64,000 bases of DNA. Origin: Anaerococcus nagyae. GTDB lineage: Bacteria > Bacillota > Clostridia > Tissierellales > Peptoniphilaceae. The stretch spans positions 62,001 to 126,000 of the forward strand of contig NZ_JAGGLS010000003.1 in assembly GCF_017874535.1 (NCBI RefSeq), given 5' to 3'. Shown piece by piece: positions 36,253 to 44,065 of this stretch. The notes beneath the pieces are model-generated. The model made no database searches, had not been told where the DNA came from, and saw only the letters and a program-made list of their open reading frames with translations. The stretch's first letter is position 1; every line of letters begins with the position of its first letter. The translations under genes and the position numbers were made by a program.

Positions 36253-37266
36253 TTAGAATTTACCTCTTCCAAGTTTTTTCATAGCTACACCCTTATCATA
36301 GGTAGATTTTACTAAAATGTCCATTAATTTATCATAGCTCATTCCTGATGCTTCTGCTTCAAGAACATAAGGTGATAAGCCTTTAGAAAGTCCTGGCATA
36401 GTGTTTACTTCCATTATGTAAGGATGACCTTCTTTATTAAGCCTTATATCTACCCTAGCATATGTTTCACAATTTAGAGCGTTGAATGATTTTATAGCAA
36501 GGTCTTTTATTTCTTTTTCTAAATTTTTATCAATATTTGCTGGAGTAGTTCTTATGGTCCACTTATTTTTAACTGCATCTTTAGTCCTAAAGTTTGCTTT
36601 GTTTTCTTCTTTAAAAGTCATTTCAGTGATTTCTAAGGCTCTTATATCCCCCATATTATCTAAGATACCTACAGTAAACTCCCTACCAGGTAGGAATTCT
36701 TCAACTATTATTGGAGGGTTTACTTCATCGAATATCCTGTTTAAAGTATTTTTTAAAGATTTTTCATCCTCAACATAAGAATCTCTATTGATCCCTACAG
36801 AAACTGCTTCTGCTTCTGGTTTTACAAAAAGTGGGAAAGATTTCAAAAGTTCTTTATTTATTTCTTCATTTCTGGTATACAAAGCTTGTGATTTTACAAC
36901 TGGAAGTCCTTGAGATTGTAAGATCATACTTGAAGTTTTCTTTGATAAGGAAATGGCTTGGGCAAGCATCCCACTTCCTACAAAAGGTATGCCAAGCAAT
37001 TCTATGGAAGCAAAAACGTTTCCTTGAAGCTTAAGATTTTCTAGAGGATCGTAATGAATGAAAATCACATCCAAATCTTCAATCTCCATAATATTTCTCA
37101 TCATATCTATATTGGCAGCTATTGGGAAAACTTCGTGATTATTGGATTCTAAGGCTTCTGTTATTGACATTAACATATTTTTCATGGTAATATCTGCACT
37201 TGGGTTTACTTTACTTATTTCTTCTGTCATATTTTGGTATTCTGCGTAAACTAAAGCAACTTTCAT
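36253..37266 (-). CDS. ATP-grasp ligase related to D-alanine--D-alanine ligase
   Basis: Carboxylate-amine ligase of the Ddl group, 337 residues. The ATP-grasp core is clear: LFVKPEAEAVSVGI (near 150), IIVEEFLPGREFTVGIL (near 190), and C-terminal ARVDIRLNKEGHPYIMEVN followed by TMPGLS with the metal-binding Glu and Asn. The N-terminus lacks the GGxSxEhxVS motif that Ddl uses to bind the first D-Ala; instead it reads VYAEYQNMTEEIS. It may therefore join other D-amino acids or a different substrate. It is the third gene of a minus-strand group after ychF and tdk, with its start 41 nt after the tdk stop. Confidence 0.82.
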   Translation of the reverse strand: MKVALVYAEYQNMTEEISKVNPSADITMKNMLMSITEALESNNHEVFPIAANIDMMRNIMEIEDLDVIFIHYDPLENLKLQGNVFASIELLGIPFVGSGMLAQAISLSKKTSSMILQSQGLPVVKSQALYTRNEEINKELLKSFPLFVKPEAEAVSVGINRDSYVEDEKSLKNTLNRIFDEVNPPIIVEEFLPGREFTVGILDNMGDIRALEITEMTFKEENKANFRTKDAVKNKWTIRTTPANIDKNLEKEIKDLAIKSFNALNCETYARVDIRLNKEGHPYIMEVNTMPGLSKGLSPYVLEAEASGMSYDKLMDILVKSTYDKGVAMKKLGRGKF

Positions 37267-37307
37267 TTTATCATCCTTATTTATTTTACTTTTTAAAATA
37301 TAGAGGA

Positions 37308-37919
37308 CTAGTTATCTAAGCCCTCTAGTGAAATTTGATTTTTGGTTTTTTCTCTTTCGCTCATTTTTTGATTATAGCATTGTCTACATAAAGGTTCGTA
37401 CTTATCTTTAGAACCTATTTGGATTCTAGATTCATCTGTAGACTTCCTATATGAAGCCCAAGCGTCCTCACCGCAATTTGCACAAATTGCATGGTGCTTT
37501 ATAAGTTCATCTGCTATAGGCATTATCTCCTTTATTATTTCAAATGGTCTGGTTTTATAATCCATATCAAGGCCTGATACTACAATTGTTATATTACTTT
37601 TCATAAGTTCATTAAATATATCTATTACTTCTGTTGGATCATTTGGGAAAAATTGGAGTTCATCTATTCCAATAGCATCTAATTCATTTTTATTAGCATA
37701 GTCTCGTACCTCATTTAAATCAGCAACTTTTATAGCATCCAATTCTAGATTATCGTGCGATACTATTTTTTTCTCATCATCTCTATTATCAACTGCTGGT
37801 TTAAAGGCAGCAATCTTATAATTTGCAATCTTCATCCTATATAGCTCGCGCCATAGAGATGTTGTTTTGCCTGAAAACATGGAGCCTGTATGGACTATTA
37901 GTCTTCCTTGCTTTTTCAT
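37308..37919 (-). CDS. tdk: Thymidine kinase, type II
   Basis: Salvages thymidine to dTMP. It is 203 residues. Walker A is GSMFSGKTT (residues 12-20), the Walker B/catalytic region is IGIDELQFF (near 86-94, catalytic Glu), and the lasso/zinc site uses CANCGEDA and CRQCYNQK (four Cys). The thymidine-binding loop is in IQIGSKDKYEPLC. All key residues are present, so it should be active. It lies 9 nt after the ychF stop on the same strand. Confidence 0.96.
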   Translation of the reverse strand: MKKQGRLIVHTGSMFSGKTTSLWRELYRMKIANYKIAAFKPAVDNRDDEKKIVSHDNLELDAIKVADLNEVRDYANKNELDAIGIDELQFFPNDPTEVIDIFNELMKSNITIVVSGLDMDYKTRPFEIIKEIMPIADELIKHHAICANCGEDAWASYRKSTDESRIQIGSKDKYEPLCRQCYNQKMSEREKTKNQISLEGLDN

Positions 37920-37928
37920 TATATACCC

Positions 37929-39026
37929 TTATACATTAAATCTAAAATTAACTACATCGCCATCTTTCATGATATAGTCTTTACCTTCCATACGAAGGAG
38001 TCCTTTTTCGCGCGCACCATTTATAGATCCAGATTCTACGAGGTCTTCATACGATACGATTTCAGCTTTTATAAAACCACGAGATATATCAGTGTGAATT
38101 TTACCTGCTGCATCTACGGCTCTAGTGCCATCTGTGATTGTCCAAGCACGGGTTTCCATTTCTCCTGTAGTTAAAAAAGAAATTAGATTTAGCGTTTTAT
38201 AGGAATCTTTTATTACTTTGTCGGTGCCAGATTCATCAAGACCTAACATCTCTAAAAAATCTTTCTTTTCTTCATTTGATTCAAGTTCTGAGATTTCTTG
38301 TTCAATTTTTGCAGATACTATTGATACTTCTGCATTTTCACTAGCTGCAAAGTCTCGAACAGTCTTAACGTATTGGTTAGTTTCACCATTATTAGCGGCA
38401 TCTTCCTCATTTACATTGCATACATAAATTATTGGTTTTGTTGAAAGTAGTTGATAAGAACGTAGGAGTTTTTTCTCTTCGTCATTTAATTTTAGGATTC
38501 TAGCAGATTTTCCTTCTTCAAGTACTGTTTTGACTTTATCTAAAACTGCAACTTCTTTGGCTACATCCTTGTCATTACGAGCAACTTTTCTTCGTTTTTC
38601 TAAGACCTTATCAATCATTTCAAGATCTGCAAATATAAGCTCAAGGTTGATGGTCTCAATATCACGAATTGGATCGACTGATCCATCGACATGGGTAACA
38701 TTAGGATCATCAAAACATCTTAAAACTTCTACTATAGCATCTGTTTCTCTAATATTTGATAAGAATTGATTGCCTAGTCCTTCACCCTTTGAAGCCCCCC
38801 TTACAAGACCAGCTATATCATAAAATTCAATTACAGCTGGAACTATTTTTTTTGATTCACTCATTTTCGCCAATACGTTTAGTCGTTCATCTGGGACATT
38901 TACAAGGCCGACATTTGGATCGATTGTCGCAAATGGATAATTGGCAATAAGTGCACCAGCTTTTGTTATTGCATTAAATAATGTTGATTTACCAACGTTT
39001 GGCAAACCTACTATTCCAAGTTTCAT
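37929..39026 (-). CDS. ychF: Redox-responsive GTPase/ATPase YchF (OLA1 type)
   Basis: P-loop NTPase of the OBG family that prefers ATP. It is 365 residues, the family length. G1 is GLPNVGKST (residues 7-15). The G4 region reads NVNEED in place of NKxD, which is the basis of ATP preference. A coiled-coil insert is followed by a C-terminal TGS domain (TRAVDAAGKIHTDISRGFIK...). It is involved in ribosome and oxidative stress responses in other bacteria. It is the first gene of the ychF-tdk-ligase minus-strand group. Confidence 0.97.
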   Translation of the reverse strand: MKLGIVGLPNVGKSTLFNAITKAGALIANYPFATIDPNVGLVNVPDERLNVLAKMSESKKIVPAVIEFYDIAGLVRGASKGEGLGNQFLSNIRETDAIVEVLRCFDDPNVTHVDGSVDPIRDIETINLELIFADLEMIDKVLEKRRKVARNDKDVAKEVAVLDKVKTVLEEGKSARILKLNDEEKKLLRSYQLLSTKPIIYVCNVNEEDAANNGETNQYVKTVRDFAASENAEVSIVSAKIEQEISELESNEEKKDFLEMLGLDESGTDKVIKDSYKTLNLISFLTTGEMETRAWTITDGTRAVDAAGKIHTDISRGFIKAEIVSYEDLVESGSINGAREKGLLRMEGKDYIMKDGDVVNFRFNV

Positions 39027-39067
39027 CTAAATACTCACCCCTTTAAAAATTTTACATAACTGTATTA

Positions 39068-39095
39068 ATTATAATTGATTTGAAGTAAAAATCAA
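39068..39095 (-). promoter_or_regulatory. Promoter of the ychF group
   Basis: On the minus strand: -35 TTGATT (39090-39095), 16-bp spacer, -10 TATAAT (39068-39073). It lies about 42 bp before the ychF ATG. A loose dyad, ATTGATT/AATCAAT, overlaps the spacer. Confidence 0.5.
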
Positions 39096-39151
39096 TCATT
39101 AGATACGCTACAAAAATACTTTATAAATAGGTATAGTTATAGTAAATAAGT

Positions 39152-39204
39152 AAATGAGCTGTTGTAAAATCTAGGAATTAAGGAGATTTTCCTCAGCGCT
39201 TTTT
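39152..39204 (+). repeat. Short hairpin, probable deleted copy of the structured repeat
   Basis: GAGCTGTTGTAAAATCT (similar to the left end of the 22337 copy), then AAGGAGATTTTCC, then CAGCGCTTTTT. AAAATCT pairs with AGATTTT and AGCTG roughly with CAGCGCT. The conserved core TAGCCYGC is absent. It is T-tailed, so it could terminate transcripts entering from upstream. Confidence 0.55.
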
Positions 39205-39231
39205 ATAGTTATATAGACTTAAGGAGTTTAA

Positions 39232-41001
39232 ATGAATATTAATCAAAGACTTGAAGATTTAAGAAATTTAATGGCGGATAGAAAAATTGATGCCTACATA
39301 ATACCAACATCAGATCCACATCAATCAGAATATTTGGCAGATCATTACAAAGAAAGAGAATTTATTTCTGGATTTACTGGTTCTGCTGGTACTGCTGTAA
39401 TTACTATGAATGAAGCTAAACTTTGGACGGATTCTAGATATTTCTTACAAGCTGAAAAAGAATTAGCTCATTCGGAATTTGAACTTATGAAAATGGGTGA
39501 GGATGACTATCCTACCATAGAAGAATATCTAGATCAAAGTGTTAGTGAATTTGGCAAAATTGCATTTAATGGCAATTTATTTTCAGTAAAAGAGTATAAA
39601 AGTTTAAGTGAGTCTATGGGATCTAGAACTCTTGTTTCAGATGTTGACTATATTTCAACTTTATGGACTGATAGACCATCCTTAAGAGATGATAAAGTTT
39701 GGATTTTAGGTGAAGAATATGCAGGTGAATCTACATCTTCTAAACTTAGTCGCATACGCGAGGAAATGGCAAAAAATGCTTATGATTATTATTTTATAGG
39801 TGCAGTTGAAGATATTTGTTGGACTCTTAATATAAGAGCGAATGATATCGACTACAATCCAGTAGTGTTATCTTATATGCTAATTTCTCATGATCAAGCT
39901 CATTTATGTATTGATCAAGCAAAACTAGATGGAGAAGTGAAAGATTATTTATCAGAAAATAATATAAAAGTACATTCATATGAATATATCTTTACATTAT
40001 TAAAAGATATACCTGGCAAAAATAGGATATTCTTAGATCCAGAAAGAACAAATGTAGCAATTTATGATTCTATAAATGCAAATGTAAAAATTTCTACAGA
40101 TAGAAATATCACAACAAATATGAAAGCTGTCAAAAATGATAAAGAAATAGAAAATACTAAGAAAGCTTATATTATAGATGGCGTTAGCCTAGTAAAATTC
40201 TTTAACTGGTTAGAAATAGGATCTACTACAGGAACCTTGAATGAGTATGTAGCTAGCAAAAAACTTCATGAGCTTAGAGCAGAGAACAAAAGCTTTGTAG
40301 AAGAATCCTTTGAATCAATCATAGGTTATAAGGACAATGCGGCAATTGTTCACTATGCACCATCTAATGTAGGCTCAAAAACAATTGAAAATGAAGGGCT
40401 TATCTTAATTGATTCAGGAGCACATTATAAAGAAGGCACTACAGATATCACTCGTACTCTTGCTTTAGGCAGACTTACTGAAGATGAAAAAACTGACTAT
40501 ACTTTAGTTTTAAAATCTCATATCTCCTTATTTTTAGCTAAGTTTAAAAATAAAACTACGGGCCAAAGATTAGATGCAATTGCTAAATACCCATTATGGA
40601 AAGCGGGCAAGGATTTCTTTCATGGTACAGGTCATGGCGTAGGCTATTTACTAACAGTTCATGAAGGACCACAAAGAATTTCAGCTACAAGTGATGTTGA
40701 ATTTATAGAGGGGATGATGACATCTAATGAGCCTGGACTTTATATAGCAGGTAGTCATGGTATAAGAATAGAAAGTGAAACTCTTGTTCGTCATGCTTTT
40801 GATAACGAATTTGGCAAGTTTTTAGAGTTTGAGAACTTAACATATGTTCCAATAGATACTAGACCAATAAAAACAGAAATATTAACTTTGGAAGAAATAG
40901 ACTGGATAAATGATTACAATGCTAAATGTGAACAACTTTTAGCACCACACTTAGAAGGCTCAGATTTAGAATATTTGAAAGAGAGTTGTAAAGAAATTTG
41001 A
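39232..41001 (+). CDS. pepP: Xaa-Pro aminopeptidase, M24B family
   Basis: Cleaves the N-terminal residue from peptides with proline in position two. It is 589 residues, the three-domain long form. Two creatinase-like N-terminal domains (opening IDAYIIPTSDPHQSEYLADHY) precede the pita-bread catalytic domain. Metal ligands seen: LIDSGAHYKEGTTDITRT (two Asp), HGTGHGVGYLL (His), TSNEPGLY (Glu) and GIRIESETLV (Glu). The extended length and opening match eukaryotic-like XPNPEP1 relatives common in Firmicutes. Its stop overlaps the uvrC start. RBS TTAAGGAG. Confidence 0.95.
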   Translation: MNINQRLEDLRNLMADRKIDAYIIPTSDPHQSEYLADHYKEREFISGFTGSAGTAVITMNEAKLWTDSRYFLQAEKELAHSEFELMKMGEDDYPTIEEYLDQSVSEFGKIAFNGNLFSVKEYKSLSESMGSRTLVSDVDYISTLWTDRPSLRDDKVWILGEEYAGESTSSKLSRIREEMAKNAYDYYFIGAVEDICWTLNIRANDIDYNPVVLSYMLISHDQAHLCIDQAKLDGEVKDYLSENNIKVHSYEYIFTLLKDIPGKNRIFLDPERTNVAIYDSINANVKISTDRNITTNMKAVKNDKEIENTKKAYIIDGVSLVKFFNWLEIGSTTGTLNEYVASKKLHELRAENKSFVEESFESIIGYKDNAAIVHYAPSNVGSKTIENEGLILIDSGAHYKEGTTDITRTLALGRLTEDEKTDYTLVLKSHISLFLAKFKNKTTGQRLDAIAKYPLWKAGKDFFHGTGHGVGYLLTVHEGPQRISATSDVEFIEGMMTSNEPGLYIAGSHGIRIESETLVRHAFDNEFGKFLEFENLTYVPIDTRPIKTEILTLEEIDWINDYNAKCEQLLAPHLEGSDLEYLKESCKEI

Positions 41002-42848
41002 CCACTCAAGAAGTAAAGGACAAACTAAAAGAACTACCAGATTTACCTGGCGTTTATATAATGAGAAATGCTAGCGATGAGATTATATATGTAGGAAAGG
41101 CTATTAATCTAAAAAAAAGAGTTCGCCAGTATTTTGATAATAACAAAAACAAGGGAGCCAAGGTTCTTGCCATGGTTTCCCATATTGATCATTTTGAATA
41201 TATAATAGTAGAAAATGAAGTCGAGGCTTTAGTTCTAGAATCTAATCTTATTAAGAAAAATAGGCCTAAATACAATATCGTACTTAGAGATGATAAGCAA
41301 TATCCTTATATAAAAATAACTAATGAAAAATATCCAAGAATATTAAAGGTAAGACAAGTTTATAATGATAAGGCCCTTTATTTTGGACCTTATCCAGATG
41401 CCTATGCAGTAAACGATTCTATAGATTTGTTTCACTTATACTATCAGTTTAGAACTTGCAATCTAGACTTTGATAAGGGAGCAACCCTAGATAGACCTTG
41501 CTTAAATTATTTCATAAAAAAATGTAATGCACCATGTATTAAAAAAGAAGATGAGCAAAGATATATGGAGAATATAGAGGATGTTAAATTATTTTTAGAA
41601 AATAAGTCAGATAAGATTCCAGACTGGGTGCTAGATAAGATGAATCAAGCAAGTAGTGAGCTTAATTTTGAGATGGCCTCTAAATATAGAGACTATTATA
41701 GAGCACTATCCACTATTTCTGAACGTCAAAAAGTTACAGAAACCGGCGGTGATGATATGGATATCATAGCTATGAGCAAAGGCACTAGCGTCATAGTCAT
41801 GCAAGTATTTTTCATGAGAGAAGGAAAAATTGTAGATCGCCAACATTTTATTATCAAAAATGATTTTGTAGAAACTGATAAGGATATAATAGGCTCTTTT
41901 ATTAAACAGTTTTATCTTGATATAATGTATGTTCCAAAAGAAGTACTACTAGAAACTATGCCAGAAGATATAGGAACCATAAATGAGTTTTTAAATCAAA
42001 AACGAGGTACTAAGGTTACTATTCATCAGCCAAAACTTGGTCGAAAGAAAGATTTAGTAAATATGGCTTTAACTAATGCCAATGATATGCGAATAAAATA
42101 TGAAAAACGCATAGAAAAGAAGAATCGAAAAAAGTCTGCTGGTATAAATCAATTAAAAGAGATTTTAAATATATCTAAGATAAATAGGATAGAAGCTTAT
42201 GATATATCTAATACATCTGGAGTTCAGTCAGTAGGCTCTATGGTAGTATTTGAAGATGGACATCCAAATCCAAAAGAATATAGGAAGTTTAAGATAAAAA
42301 CTATAGAAGGACCAAATGATTACGGATCTCTAAAAGAAGTATTAACTCGTAGATTAAAAAATGGCCTTAAGGAAAAAGAAGCAGGAAATATCCTTACAGG
42401 CTTTGGTAAACTTCCAGATCTTATCCTTATGGATGGTGGCAAGGGACAAGTATCTTCAGCAAAAGAAATATTAAAAGAGTTTAATTTAAATATTGAAATA
42501 GCAGGTCTTGTTAAAGACGATAAGCATACTACCCGTGCAATAATTTATCAAGGTTGTGAAATACCTATAAATAGGCGCGATCCGGTTTATAAGTTGATCT
42601 ATGAAATTCAAGAAGAAGCCCATAGATTCGCCATAAATTATCATAGAAAATTAATGCAGAAGACAATGCAAAAATCAGAGCTTGATAATATAAAAGGTGT
42701 TGGAGAAAAAACTAGAATAAATCTTTATAAGCATTTTAAAACTATTACAAATATTAAGAAAGCTAGTGTAGAAGAGCTAATGGAAGTTCCCCTAGTCGGA
42801 AAATCACAAGCCTTAGAAATATATAAATATTTTAGACTAAAAGGATAA
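40998..42848 (+). CDS. uvrC: Excinuclease ABC subunit C
   Basis: Makes both incisions around bulky DNA lesions after UvrAB loading. It is 616 residues from TTG 40998, overlapping the pepP TGA by four bases (TTGA). The GIY-YIG nuclease domain begins DLPGVYIMRNASDEIIYVGKA. The UVR motif is near residue 205-235 (LDKMNQASSELNFEMASKYRD). The RNase H-like second nuclease domain contains EAYDISNTSGVQSVGSMVVF and LMDGGKGQ, and the C-terminal helix-hairpin-helix pair is KGVGEKTRINL and VPLVGKSQAL. It is the middle gene of pepP-uvrC-hprK. Confidence 0.97.
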   Translation: MTTQEVKDKLKELPDLPGVYIMRNASDEIIYVGKAINLKKRVRQYFDNNKNKGAKVLAMVSHIDHFEYIIVENEVEALVLESNLIKKNRPKYNIVLRDDKQYPYIKITNEKYPRILKVRQVYNDKALYFGPYPDAYAVNDSIDLFHLYYQFRTCNLDFDKGATLDRPCLNYFIKKCNAPCIKKEDEQRYMENIEDVKLFLENKSDKIPDWVLDKMNQASSELNFEMASKYRDYYRALSTISERQKVTETGGDDMDIIAMSKGTSVIVMQVFFMREGKIVDRQHFIIKNDFVETDKDIIGSFIKQFYLDIMYVPKEVLLETMPEDIGTINEFLNQKRGTKVTIHQPKLGRKKDLVNMALTNANDMRIKYEKRIEKKNRKKSAGINQLKEILNISKINRIEAYDISNTSGVQSVGSMVVFEDGHPNPKEYRKFKIKTIEGPNDYGSLKEVLTRRLKNGLKEKEAGNILTGFGKLPDLILMDGGKGQVSSAKEILKEFNLNIEIAGLVKDDKHTTRAIIYQGCEIPINRRDPVYKLIYEIQEEAHRFAINYHRKLMQKTMQKSELDNIKGVGEKTRINLYKHFKTITNIKKASVEELMEVPLVGKSQALEIYKYFRLKG

Positions 42849-42857
42849 GGAGAATTT

Positions 42858-43898
42858 ATGGACGATAAAAATAAAAATCAGGAAATAATGGATGATGGCG
42901 TTACAGAAAGCGAAGTAAAGAGTGATGTTATTCAAAAAGAGGTTTTAAGAGGCGAAACCAACAAAGAGATCAAGTTACACACAGTAGTAGAAAATTTAGG
43001 TCTTGAAATTGTCCATCAATCCAGCAATTATTATGACATTACCTTATCCAGTGCTGATGTAAATAGACCTGGTCTGCAATTGGCTGGCTACCTAGAAGAT
43101 TTTCCGTATTTAAGATTACAAATTATTGGATCTGTAGAATATACTTATCTAACAGGACTTGATAGTAAGCTTCAATATGAGAGATTTAGAGGGATATTAT
43201 CTTATAATATCCCAGCCGTTATATTCTCTTATAATGCAGAATTAAATCAAGATATTTTAGACCTAGCAGATTATTATGATAAGACTCTTCTAAGATCACC
43301 AGAAAAAACTACTAAACTTATATCTGGTATATCTTATGAACTTGAATATCAATTGGCCCCAAGAAGCAATGTTCACGGAGAGCTTCTTGAAGTTTTTGGT
43401 ATAGGTGTTCTCATTATGGGGAAATCATCAGTTGGTAAAAGTGAAACAGCATTAGATCTTGTAAATAGAGGACATAGACTAGTAGCTGATGACATGGTAG
43501 ACATTATGGCTATGGATAATAAACTAATGGGTACAGCGCCAGATAATATCAGACACTATATGGAAATAAGAGGTTTAGGTATAGTAAATGTTAGAAGATT
43601 ATATGGGACAGGTTCTGTAAAACATACTAGTCAAATTGAACTTGTAATAGAGCTAGAACAATGGAAATCAGACTTTGAGTACGATAGATTAGGACTTGAT
43701 GATCATTATATAGAATTATTAGATGTAAAAGTTCCACACATAGTAGTGCCTGTAAGGGCTGGAAGAAATTTAGCTATGATTGTCGAAGTTGCAGCTATGA
43801 ATCAAAGAGAGAAAAACTTCGGCTATAATGCGGCTCGTGCTATGACAAATAATATATTTCACAAAGAATTAGTAGAGAAAAGCGATGACTTCGAATAG
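42858..43898 (+). CDS. hprK: HPr kinase/phosphorylase
   Basis: Phosphorylates HPr on Ser46 and reverses it, the sensor step of carbon catabolite control. It is 346 residues, longer than the usual ~310 because of an acidic N-terminal extension of about 35 residues (DDKNKNQEIMDDGVTESEV). Walker A is GKSSVGKSETAL (near 190) and the family signature EIRGLGIVNVRRLYG is near 236. The N-terminal ligand-like domain includes NRPGLQLAGYLEDF. Its presence fits the PTS operon at 13532. RBS AAGGAG, 9 nt after uvrC. Confidence 0.96.
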   Translation: MDDKNKNQEIMDDGVTESEVKSDVIQKEVLRGETNKEIKLHTVVENLGLEIVHQSSNYYDITLSSADVNRPGLQLAGYLEDFPYLRLQIIGSVEYTYLTGLDSKLQYERFRGILSYNIPAVIFSYNAELNQDILDLADYYDKTLLRSPEKTTKLISGISYELEYQLAPRSNVHGELLEVFGIGVLIMGKSSVGKSETALDLVNRGHRLVADDMVDIMAMDNKLMGTAPDNIRHYMEIRGLGIVNVRRLYGTGSVKHTSQIELVIELEQWKSDFEYDRLGLDDHYIELLDVKVPHIVVPVRAGRNLAMIVEVAAMNQREKNFGYNAARAMTNNIFHKELVEKSDDFE

Positions 43899-43913
43899 GT
43901 CATTGTTTTTTTA
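43884..43913 (+). terminator. Terminator after hprK
   Basis: GATGAC (43884-43889) pairs with GTCATT (43899-43904), followed by G and seven T. It overlaps the last codons of hprK. Confidence 0.75.
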
Positions 43914-43921
43914 TTTGTAAC

Positions 43922-44046
43922 TTAACAATCGTTACTTTTATAAAAATTTCTCTTTTTTAAGAAATAATATATATTTTAACAACTACCCTTGACTTTCTTA
44001 TAAATCTTCATTATACTTAAATTAGTGTTAACGATAATTACTTATA
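43922..44046 (+). promoter_or_regulatory. nifJ promoter with duplicated operator-like sequence
   Basis: -35 TTGACT (43989-43994), 17-bp spacer, -10 TATACT (44012-44017). The sequence TTAACAATCGTTACTTTTA (43922-43940) recurs as TTAACGATAATTACTTATA (44028-44046), 15 of 19 identical and 106 bp apart. The second copy covers the expected transcription start. AGGAGG and ATG 44066 follow. Confidence 0.72.
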
Positions 44047-44065
44047 ATTATTTTAGGAGGTCTAA

